A stretch of 7,571 nucleotides of DNA from Bacillota bacterium (GTDB lineage: Bacteria > Bacillota > Clostridia > Acetivibrionales > DSM-1351): assembly GCA_023436485.1 (NCBI GenBank), contig JAEZIU010000156.1, forward strand, positions 1-7,571, read 5' to 3'. Both the position numbers and the translations under genes were made by a program. The notes beneath the pieces were generated by a model. The model was not told the DNA's origin. It searched no databases and saw only the letters and a list, made by a program, of their open reading frames with translations. Of the stretch, positions 1 to 6,800 are shown piece by piece (the first letter of the stretch is position 1; every line of letters starts with the position of its first letter).

Positions 1-253
1 ACTAAAGGTTTCAGCTAATTCACAACCCAAATCAGTTGCTGGAGCATTGGCTGCAGTTTTGAGGGACAACAATTATGCAGAGATTCAGGCAGTAGGAGCC
101 GGAGCAGTAAATCAGGCAGTCAAGGCAATAGCAATAACTAGAGGTTTTGTAGCACCAAATGGAATTGACCTTGTGGCAGTTCCAGCATTTGCTGAAGTAA
201 ATATCGATGGAGAAGAAAGAACAGCAATAAAATTCTACATACAACCTCGATAA
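1..253 (+). CDS. spoVS: Stage V sporulation protein S (SpoVS), 3' part
   Basis: The reading frame is open from base 2 and ends at TAA 251-253, giving 83 residues that begin LKVSAN. The small SpoVS family is usually about 86 residues and starts ME(V/I)LKVSA, so only about three N-terminal residues and the start codon lie outside the window. Family hallmarks visible are SVAGALA, the AEIQAVGAGAVNQAVKA block, RGFVAPNGIDL, and the C-terminal IDGEERTAIK ending in QPR. SpoVS is an Alba-like, probably nucleic-acid-binding protein needed for progress through stage V of sporulation (coat and cortex formation) in Bacillus subtilis; its exact molecular role is not settled. The promoter is outside the window. 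A hairpin terminator follows 17 bases after the stop codon. Identification is very secure because the family is highly conserved. Confidence 0.96.
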   Translation, partial: LKVSANSQPKSVAGALAAVLRDNNYAEIQAVGAGAVNQAVKAIAITRGFVAPNGIDLVAVPAFAEVNIDGEERTAIKFYIQPR

Positions 254-270
254 CTTAGTTTATTGAAATT

Positions 271-301
271 AAAGGCTCGCTTAAATAGCGGGCCTTTTTT
301 T
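271..301 (+). terminator. Intrinsic terminator of spoVS, probably bidirectional
   Basis: A 10-bp stem (AAAGGCTCGC at 271-280 with GCGGGCCTTT at 288-297, one T-G wobble) encloses a 7-nt loop and is followed by a run of T to 301. It sits 17 nt after the spoVS stop. In the other direction the convergent SOD gene ends at 300, so its stop codon lies in the T-tract. The same stem read leftward is followed by TTTAATTT, so it may also end SOD transcription. Confidence 0.9.
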
Positions 302-971
302 ATGGGTTTTTATAACTCATTGCATTTATTGTAGTTAATGGTAATTGACCGTTTGAGGCAAAAATCAGCCTGTTTTCCACCTCATTCCAGTTTATGATCC
401 CCCACCATGAATCTATAAACTTTTTCCGTTCATTCTGATAGTCCAGATAATAGGCATGTTCCCAAACGTCACAGACTAAAACAGGGATACCTCCCCATTG
501 AGTGTGGGTCTGATGTTTTTCAGCCTGAAGGATTTCAAGTCTTCTCCATGCAGGCTGCCAAATAAGGATAGCCCATCCAGAGCCTTCCACTTTTTCAGCT
601 GCACTTGTGAATTGTTCCTTGAAGGTGCTAAAACTGCCAAAATAATTATTGATATAACTAACAGTTTGCATACCGGGATTTCCTCCCATACCCAGTGGTG
701 CCATAATTGCCCAGAAAATACTATGCAGAATATGACCTGATCCATTAAACGCCAGTTCATTTTCCCAGTACTTTATATATTCATAGTCACTTTTTTTCCT
801 GACATCAGAAAGGCTGTTTTCTGCTTTATTTAATCCGTCTACATAGGCTTTGTGGTGTTTATCGTGGTGTATTCTTAATGTTCTTTGACTTATGACAGGT
901 TCAAGAGCATTATATGAGTATGGTAGAGGAGGTAACTGATGCTGACCTGTTGGAATAAAATTATAGTTCAT
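300..971 (-). CDS. Superoxide dismutase, Fe/Mn family
   Basis: The 223-residue product is a cytoplasmic-type Fe/Mn superoxide dismutase, converting superoxide to peroxide and oxygen. All four metal ligands expected for the family are present: His35 in RIHHDKHH, His83 in ILHSIFW, and Asp168 and His172 in DVWEHAYYLDYQN. Tyr43 matches the substrate-gateway tyrosine. The second-sphere position equivalent to Gln146 of E. coli MnSOD appears to be His153 (in AEKHQ), so metal preference cannot be read safely. The closest family I recall is the SodF-like group of Bacillus and Clostridia. No signal peptide is seen. I chose the ATG at 971-969 because GGAG (984-981) lies 9 nt upstream; an in-frame TTG at 986 overlaps that ribosome site and is unlikely. 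The gene converges on spoVS and is separated by a terminator from the coat-like gene upstream. Confidence 0.95.
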   Translation of the reverse strand: MNYNFIPTGQHQLPPLPYSYNALEPVISQRTLRIHHDKHHKAYVDGLNKAENSLSDVRKKSDYEYIKYWENELAFNGSGHILHSIFWAIMAPLGMGGNPGMQTVSYINNYFGSFSTFKEQFTSAAEKVEGSGWAILIWQPAWRRLEILQAEKHQTHTQWGGIPVLVCDVWEHAYYLDYQNERKKFIDSWWGIINWNEVENRLIFASNGQLPLTTINAMSYKNP

Positions 972-980
972 ATATATGTA

Positions 981-984
981 CTCC
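981..984 (-). promoter_or_regulatory. Ribosome binding site that fixes the SOD start
   Basis: GGAG on the minus strand, with a 9-nt spacer to the ATG at 971. It overlaps the alternative TTG start at 986, which therefore has no ribosome site of its own at a sensible distance. Confidence 0.75.
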
Positions 985-1003
985 AAAAATAAATGCTAAT
1001 GGT

Positions 1004-1032
1004 ATTATATTTTTTCCACAATAAAATGTGCA
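1004..1032 (-). promoter_or_regulatory. Candidate promoter for SOD
   Basis: On the minus strand, TGCACA (1032-1027) and a perfect TATAAT (1009-1004) are 17 nt apart, a plausible sigma-A promoter with a weak -35. The start would fall near 997, giving a short leader. The same bases can also be read as a degraded sigma-K site (CACA, 15 nt, AATATAATA), so sporulation control is possible but not shown. Confidence 0.45.
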
Positions 1033-1057
1033 TAATAAATCAATAAGCTATTCTAAT

Positions 1058-1096
1058 AAAAAAACAGGCAGCCTTCGTTAACTGAAGAGTACCTGT
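1058..1096 (-). terminator. Intrinsic terminator of the coat-like gene
   Basis: Read on the minus strand, a 13-position stem (1096-1084 with 1076-1064; one C-C mismatch, two wobbles) encloses a 7-nt loop and is followed by seven T residues. It begins 24 nt after the stop codon of the 1121-1537 gene. It should isolate that gene from the SOD gene downstream. Confidence 0.9.
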
Positions 1097-1120
1097 CTTA
1101 GAGATTAACTTTATTACTAA

Positions 1121-1537
1121 TTAAAAACCGAAACCCCCAAAACCCCCAAAATGAGGACGTCTTCTCCCAAGTAGTGACCTAAGCAAGAGAATTGTTATGA
1201 GGTCGCGTCTGAAACGTCTTCTGCCTCCGCCAAATCCACCTACTACAAATTGTCTGTTTTCACTCCCATCAAAATCCTGATAGTCCATATCAACATCTGG
1301 ACCAACCCTATTATCGATATCATCGACCATGGAGTCCAACATTTGACGGCTCGGGTTAAACATAGGTCCGTATTGTGCACACATTCTATCACACATACGT
1401 TCAACTTCAGGCATTACAATATGGTAACATCTAGGAAACATGGTCTGTAGCTGATCCTGGGGCATCTCCATCATGGGTGAATACTGGCTAGGGACATTCA
1501 TCATTTGCATGTAATCATTACAATTATAATTTTGCAT
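1121..1537 (-). CDS. Putative spore-coat-like protein, Met-rich with Gly/Arg tail
   Basis: This 138-residue protein is not one I can name. Composition changes along the chain. Residues 1-70 are rich in Met, Gln, Tyr and Pro, with four Cys (6, 37, 49, 53) and a core around MFPRCYHIVMPEVERMCDRM. Residues 71-96 are acidic. Residues 100-138 hold glycine and arginine clusters around a short hydrophobic stretch (ITILLLRSLL, 114-123), ending in GGFGGFGF. The pattern of a core followed by an Arg-flanked LLxRxLL helix and a Gly-rich end resembles small coat proteins of Clostridia; this is from memory of the family. There is no signal peptide. AGGAGG (1548-1543) sits 5 nt before the ATG, and a sigma-K-like promoter lies just upstream, both consistent with late mother-cell expression. 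Low-complexity sequence makes any homology call fragile. Confidence 0.7.
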   Translation of the reverse strand: MQNYNCNDYMQMMNVPSQYSPMMEMPQDQLQTMFPRCYHIVMPEVERMCDRMCAQYGPMFNPSRQMLDSMVDDIDNRVGPDVDMDYQDFDGSENRQFVVGGFGGGRRRFRRDLITILLLRSLLGRRRPHFGGFGGFGF

Positions 1538-1566
1538 TATGACCTCCTAAAAAAATAGTTCCATAA

Positions 1567-1595
1567 TATTTTATGCACTTTTATTTCATTTGGTT
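1567..1595 (-). promoter_or_regulatory. Candidate sigma-K promoter of the coat-like gene
   Basis: On the minus strand, AACC (1595-1592) is followed after 16 nt by CATAAAATA (1575-1567), itself preceded by G. This fits the known late mother-cell sigma-K pattern (mACm, about 16 nt, gCATAnnnTA). Transcription would start near 1560, leaving a leader of about 20 nt that contains the AGGAGG site. The region is AT-rich, so a chance match is possible, but position and spacing are both right. Confidence 0.6.
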
Positions 1596-1646
1596 ACATT
1601 TCTGAATTTTATGTAAACAAACAGGGAAATAGCAGTACTTTTTTTA

Positions 1647-1675
1647 TTGACACTCCAAAATCAGAAATATATACT
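1647..1675 (+). promoter_or_regulatory. Sigma-A promoter of the nitroreductase-aldo/keto reductase operon
   Basis: A perfect TTGACA (1647-1652), a 17-nt spacer and TATACT (1670-1675, five of six consensus bases) form a near-consensus vegetative promoter. The predicted start is near 1682, giving a leader of about 80 nt before the ATG at 1765. It faces away from the sigma-K-like promoter of the neighbouring gene, with the two sites about 50 bp apart. Confidence 0.8.
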
Positions 1676-1678
1676 GAA

Positions 1679-1736
1679 AACTATAAATATACTAATTTAG
1701 GCTGAACTATAAGGATACTGATGGATAGAACTATTA
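1679..1736 (+). repeat. Three AACTATWA direct repeats in the operon leader
   Basis: AACTATAA occurs at 1679-1686 and 1705-1712, and AACTATTA at 1729-1736, so starts are 26 and 24 nt apart. They begin just after the -10 box and run toward the ribosome site. Such spacing could mark binding sites for a regulator, but short AT-rich words recur by chance, so no function is claimed. Confidence 0.3.
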
Positions 1737-1751
1737 TTTATTCAATAAATT

Positions 1752-1756
1752 GGAGG
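1752..1756 (+). promoter_or_regulatory. Ribosome binding site that fixes the nitroreductase start
   Basis: GGAGG with an 8-nt spacer to the ATG at 1765. An in-frame TTG at 1750 overlaps it and would add five residues, so that longer start is unlikely. Confidence 0.85.
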
Positions 1757-1764
1757 CAAGTTGT

Positions 1765-2529
1765 ATGATTAACGAAGAACTCTACAAAACGATTTTCACC
1801 AGAAAATCTGTCAGAAAATATGATATGACATCCCTGACGGATGAAAAGCTATTAGAAATAAAGGACTTTGCTGATAACGTGAAGCAACTGATACCAGGTA
1901 TAAAGTGTGAATTTTCTTTTCTCACCGATGACAAAGTAAAAAATATACTGCCTATAAAGGCTCCTCATTACATTTTAATTTACTCCGAAAAAAAAGAGGC
2001 GTATTTGTTAAATGCAGGTTTCATGCTTCAGCAGGTCGATTTGTATCTTTCATCAATAAATTTGGGAAGTTGTTGGTTGGGTATGGCAAAGCCTTCTAAA
2101 GAAGTTCCGACTATGCAAAATGGTCTGGAATTTGTTATTATGCTTGCCTTCGGTAATACGAAGGAGGAGCTGCACCGGGCTGATAATTCTGAATTTAAAC
2201 GGAAGAGCATTTCAGAAATAACATCAATTAGTGGTGCAGACCAACTACTGGAAGCGGCCAGACTTGCACCATCGGCATCCAACTCTCAGCCATGGTATTT
2301 TAGCGGCAATACAAATGAAATCATTATTTGCCGTGAAAAGCTGAGTTTATTGAAAGCTCCACTTTATAATAAAATGAATCAGATAGATATAGGAATCGCT
2401 TTATACCATTTATTGCTTTCAATTGAGCATCATGGTAAAACTGCCTGTTTTGATTATACAAACTCAAATGCCCCGAAGGGATATGAATTTATGTTGAAAG
2501 TGAAAGTTGAGGAAAATGCGTCATGTTAA
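1765..2529 (+). CDS. Nitroreductase-fold flavoprotein (TM1586-like)
   Basis: The product (254 residues from the ATG) looks like a TM1586-type nitroreductase, in which two half-domains are joined in one chain. The first half opens with the FMN-site motif TRKSVRKYD (about residues 12-20) and contains a central INLGSCWLGM segment. The second half starts with EAARLAPSASNSQPWYF, the motif usually found near the N terminus of ordinary nitroreductases. Members bind FMN and reduce nitro compounds, quinones or similar acceptors; the natural substrate here is unknown. It is predicted to be cytoplasmic, with no signal peptide. It is the first gene after a near-consensus sigma-A promoter, and its last 7 nt overlap the next gene, so the two are translationally coupled. 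The ATG at 1765 is chosen over TTG 1750 because of the GGAGG at 1752-1756. Confidence 0.85.
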   Translation: MINEELYKTIFTRKSVRKYDMTSLTDEKLLEIKDFADNVKQLIPGIKCEFSFLTDDKVKNILPIKAPHYILIYSEKKEAYLLNAGFMLQQVDLYLSSINLGSCWLGMAKPSKEVPTMQNGLEFVIMLAFGNTKEELHRADNSEFKRKSISEITSISGADQLLEAARLAPSASNSQPWYFSGNTNEIIICREKLSLLKAPLYNKMNQIDIGIALYHLLLSIEHHGKTACFDYTNSNAPKGYEFMLKVKVEENASC

Positions 2530-3713
2530 CAAGAATAAATCAAAAAAACGGAGAAGAACTATCTATTCTGGGGTTTGGATGTATGCGGTTTCCCACCAGA
2601 GCAGGCGGGATCGACGAACCGAGAGCTATTAAGATGATACACAATGCTATAGAAAAAGGTGTAAACTATTTCGATACAGCTTATATTTATCACGGAGGCA
2701 AAAGTGAAAGTCTTTTGGGAAAGGCTTTGACCGGAGGCTACCGTGAAAGGGTCAAAGTAGCTACAAAATTACCTCCATTTATGGTAAAGAATCTTGATAA
2801 TGCAAAGAAAATATTCAATACTCAATTGGAGCGTCTTCAAACAGACTATATTGATTATTATCTGCTTCACATGCTAACAGACAAAGCTGGCTTCGACAGA
2901 CTTGCAGATATGGGTGTATTGACGTGGATGGAAGAACTTAAAGCAAAAGGTACAATAAAAAATATTGGTTTTTCCTTTCACGGGGCTAAAAATGAATTCG
3001 AACAGATTCTGAGGGCATACCCATGGGAATTCTGTCAGATACAATATAATTACATGGATGAAAATAATCAGGCCACAAAGGACGGATTAATTCTTGCAAA
3101 TGAGATGGGGATTCCTGTAATTGTTATGGAGCCTTTAAGAGGAGGAAAGTTGGTTACAAACCTGCCTGAAGACGTAAAAAAGGCATTTGCAGAATGTAAC
3201 CGTGACAGGTCTCCGGCAGAATGGGCCTTGAGGTGGATTTGGAATCATCCCCAGGTAAATGTGGTGTTATCTGGAATGAGTGATGAGGCCCAGGTTGAGG
3301 ATAATATAAGAATAGCCTCCGATTCACATGCCAATTCCCTTACAGATGAAGAACTTGGTGTCTTTGATAATGTCAAAAAGATATTGCATGAAAGAACTAA
3401 AATACCCTGTACGGCATGCGGCTACTGTATGCCTTGCCCGGCAGGAGTCGATATACCGGGATGCTTTTCCCACTATAACGATAAGTATCTTATTAAAGAT
3501 AAGGGAATAAGATTTCAATATTATAGAAACTTAGGAGCAGTTGCAGCACAGCCATCCTATGCTTCCCAGTGCAAAGACTGCGGAAAATGTGAAAGCCATT
3601 GTCCTCAAAAAATCAGTATCCGGTCTGAACTAAAAACCGTCAGTAAGGAAATGGAAAGTATACTTTATAGAGCAGGAATAGCAATTGCAAGGAAAGTCAT
3701 GAAAATCAAATAA
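2523..3713 (+). CDS. Aldo/keto reductase with C-terminal two-[4Fe-4S] ferredoxin domain
   Basis: This 396-residue enzyme has two parts. Residues 1 to about 285 form an aldo/keto reductase barrel with an intact catalytic tetrad: Asp51 and Tyr56 (FDTAYIYHGG), Lys82 (ATKLP) and His116 (YYLLH). Residues about 290-396 carry two cysteine motifs, CxxCxxCxxCP (Cys296, 299, 302, 305) and CxxCxxCxxxCP (Cys350, 353, 356, 360), predicted to bind two [4Fe-4S] clusters. This fused form is common in anaerobes; substrates are mostly unassigned. The clusters suggest electrons come from or go to a ferredoxin-like partner instead of, or besides, NAD(P)H. The start ATG overlaps the nitroreductase stop, with GAGGA at 2509-2513 giving a 9-nt spacer. 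Coupling to the flavoprotein suggests a joint redox role, which is inference. The family call is secure; function is not. Confidence 0.93.
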   Translation: MLTRINQKNGEELSILGFGCMRFPTRAGGIDEPRAIKMIHNAIEKGVNYFDTAYIYHGGKSESLLGKALTGGYRERVKVATKLPPFMVKNLDNAKKIFNTQLERLQTDYIDYYLLHMLTDKAGFDRLADMGVLTWMEELKAKGTIKNIGFSFHGAKNEFEQILRAYPWEFCQIQYNYMDENNQATKDGLILANEMGIPVIVMEPLRGGKLVTNLPEDVKKAFAECNRDRSPAEWALRWIWNHPQVNVVLSGMSDEAQVEDNIRIASDSHANSLTDEELGVFDNVKKILHERTKIPCTACGYCMPCPAGVDIPGCFSHYNDKYLIKDKGIRFQYYRNLGAVAAQPSYASQCKDCGKCESHCPQKISIRSELKTVSKEMESILYRAGIAIARKVMKIK

Positions 3714-3758
3714 AAATGTTAACCTTCCAATAAATCACAAAGTATGCTAGAATTATTG

Positions 3759-3797
3759 AATATTAAGTCATTTCTTTTATAGAAATGACTTAATATT
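3759..3797 (+). terminator. 17-bp perfect stem-loop, likely operon terminator
   Basis: AATATTAAGTCATTTCT (3759-3775) pairs without mismatch to 3781-3797 around a 5-nt TTTAT loop. It lies 45 nt after the aldo/keto reductase stop. The stem is AT-rich and the following TTATATTTGG is only partly a T-tract, so termination is likely but may be incomplete. The 3' arm also contains ATGACT (3785-3790), a possible -35 for a TATACA at 3809-3814 (18-nt spacer), so this element could also affect smc transcription. Confidence 0.6.
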
Positions 3798-3855
3798 TAT
3801 ATTTGGTATATACAAAAGAAAATTTACTACGCTTAATCAATTACAGGGGTGCGGC

Positions 3856-6800
3856 ATGTATTTAAGAAAACTTGAAATACAAGGATTTAAATCATTTGCA
3901 GATAAAATATCACTTGATTTTAATAACGGTATTACAGCAGTTGTGGGCCCAAACGGCAGCGGAAAAAGCAATATCGGTGATGCTGTTAGGTGGGTACTTG
4001 GTGAACAGAGTGCGAAAACATTAAGGGGAAGCAAGATGGAGGACGTAATCTTTGCCGGTACTGAACACAGAAAACCGGTTGGTTTTGCGGAGGTATCGTT
4101 GACTATTGACAATACCGATAATTATCTTCCAGTGTCCTATAGTGAAGTGACCATTACCAGAAGAGTATACCGTTCGGGAGAAAGTGAATATTACATAAAC
4201 AAGACAACCTGCCGTCTTAAGGATATACATGAGCTGTTTCTGGATACAGGAATAGGTAGGGACGGATATTCAATAATCGGACAGGGCAGAGTTGATGAAA
4301 TATTGAGTACCAAATCAGAGGATAGAAGGCTTATATTTGAAGAGGCCTCGGGTATAATGAAGTACAAGGTTAGAAAGCAGGAAGCAGAAAGAAAGCTTGA
4401 TCTTACCGAACAGAACCTTGTACGTATAAATGATATTATAAATGAACTTGAGTCTCAATTGGAACCGTTAAGAGAACAGTCTGAGGCAGCCAAAAAATAT
4501 CTTACCTTACGTGAAAGCCTTAAAGAGCTTGAAGTTAATGTCTATCTTAATAATATAGACAAGTTAAAGGAAAAAATAAAAGAGTACGAGAACCAATTTA
4601 AAGATATAAGAGATAACATAGAGGCAGAAGAGAGAAGACTGAGGAGTATTACTACACAAAATCAACATAAGACTGAACTTCTCAAAAATATTGATGAGCA
4701 TATAACAGAAGCAAGAGGAAAGTTCTATATTATTGAAACAAACCTTGAAAAGAACAGTTCTGAGGTTATGGTAAAAAATGAAAAGATAAATAGCCTTAGC
4801 GGGAACATTGTACGATTAAACGAAGAAACCTCAGAAATCAGCTCAAAACTAGAATTATTAAACACAGAAGAGAAAAGCCGCCAGAAAAAAATAGAATACT
4901 TAAATGGCCAGTATAACGATTTTTCCAAAAAACTTGAAAAATATCAGTCTGAACTTGACGATATTCTGTCCACGCTTGGTGAAAGTGAAAGACATATAGA
5001 AATGCTTAAAGCCGGTATAATGGACAAGCTGGATATTCAATCGGATAAAAAGACTCAGATTAACAATATAAAAAATCATATAGAAAACATGAGAAAAAGG
5101 CAAAATTCCATTGGCACAGAAATTTATTCCCTGAAGCTTGAAAAAGACAAGGACAATATGAAAAAAGAGGACTTGACTGATAGTATAAGAAATACTTCTA
5201 CTCTTATTAAACATTCCAGGGAAAAAATAAATGAGTTGAATAATGAGAAGACAGAACTCAAAGGAACTCTGTCTGAACTGGAAAAGCAGCATGGAAACGT
5301 AAGAACAGATATACAGGTAAAAGCCTCCAGACACAAGATGCTTAAAGATATGGAAAATAGTATGGAGGGGTATAGCAGAAGTGTAAAAGAAATAATGACT
5401 GCCTGCAAGCAGTCTCCGGACCTGGGTAAAGGGATACACGGGACGGTTGCACAGCTGGTTGAGGTTGATAGGAAATATGAGACAGCAATAGAAATGACTC
5501 TAGGAAGTGCCTTGCAAAACATAGTTACGTCATCAGAAGACGATGCAAAGAAAGCAATAGAATTTCTTAAAAGAAATAAAGTGGGAAGAGCTACTTTTTT
5601 GCCTATTACATCAGTAAAAGGAAAACGACTTGATGATAATACTTTGCACCGACTGCAAGACTGTCAGGGCTTTTGTGGAGTAGCATCGGATCTTGTAACC
5701 TGTGATACGGCGTATAGTGGAATAGTATTAAACCTGTTGGGCAGGGTTGTAGTAACTGAAAAACTGGACAGTGGTATTAATATTGCACGAAAATTCGGCT
5801 ACAGCTTTAGAATTGTTACTTTGGAAGGAGACATATTAAGTACAAGCGGATCAATGTCAGGAGGAAGCAGCGACCACAGAAGTTCAGGAATTTTAAGCAG
5901 AAGCAGGGAAATTACTGAATTGGAAACCATTATAGAAGGTCTTAAAAAAGACGAGATCAAGTATGGCTCAAAGATAAACGATGTAAGACAGATGATGGCA
6001 GAAATAGACATCGAATTAAGCGAGCATAGCAATAAGCTAAGAGACAGTGAGCTAATTAAGACCCGAGATGAGAATCACCTTCAAATGATTGAGGATAATA
6101 TAAAAAAGACAGAGGCCAAAATTGGCATGCTTATAAATGAGAAAGAGCAAATGGCCAAGCAGGAGCAGGAAACATTATCAGAACAGCAGAAATATGAATC
6201 CGAACTTGAGGCCATAGAAACCGATATATCTCAAACAAAGGCAATAATTGCAGAGCATCAGGATAAATTCAAAGCGGATCAGACTGTAAGAGATGAGCTC
6301 CATCAAGAGATAACTGATTTTAAGATTTCGGTAAATTCAATAACAGAGAGCATACAAAGTGTAACTGAGAATCTGGACAGAATAAAAGGAGAAAGAGAGT
6401 CCTTAACCAGAAGCAATACACGGAAACAGGAAGAAATAAACAAAGGAAATGCAGAAATTGAATTATTAAATCAGGAAATAAATGGTTTGGAAAACTCAAG
6501 TAGAAATCTACAGGAAGAAAAGACAGGAAAGACCTTGGAAATTGACAGGCTGGTGGAAGAGAAAAAAGTTTTGGAGGAAGAATCTACCGACTTCATTGAA
6601 AAATTAAATACAACTAATAAAACAATCCACCTCTTGCATGAAGAATACAACAGAATAGACATAAAAAAAGCCAAAGCAGAAGCAGAGATGAAATCAATTC
6701 AGGACAGAATGTGGGATGAATACGAGCTTACCTATAGCAATGCAGTTGAACTAAAAAAAGAAATAGAAAACATATCTGAAGCACAAAGGAGGATATCGGA

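Noticed and set aside
32..244. Cys/Tyr-rich open frame on the minus strand
   Set aside because: It is the reverse complement of the clear spoVS frame; the odd Cys content is a by-product of that.
498..740. Open frame on the + strand, opposite the SOD gene
   Set aside because: It lies wholly antisense to a gene with all SOD ligands and has no ribosome site or recognisable motif.
972..986. TTG start adding five residues to SOD
   Set aside because: It overlaps the GGAG that serves the ATG at 971.
1250..1450. Open frame on the + strand opposite the coat-like gene
   Set aside because: No start signal. The minus-strand gene has AGGAGG, a promoter and a terminator.
1736..1750. Small AT palindrome (ATTTATT-C-AATAAAT) just before the nitroreductase ribosome site
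   Set aside because: All A/T apart from the central C and only 7 bp per arm, so chance is likely; not listed as an operator.
1750..1764. TTG start adding five residues to the nitroreductase
   Set aside because: The TTG overlaps the GGAGG that is correctly spaced for the ATG at 1765.
4900..5522. Long minus-strand open frames with hydrophobic, membrane-like products inside smc
   Set aside because: They are antisense to the coiled-coil coding sequence; Lys/Glu-rich codons read backwards give Phe/Leu/Ser-rich, falsely membrane-like frames.
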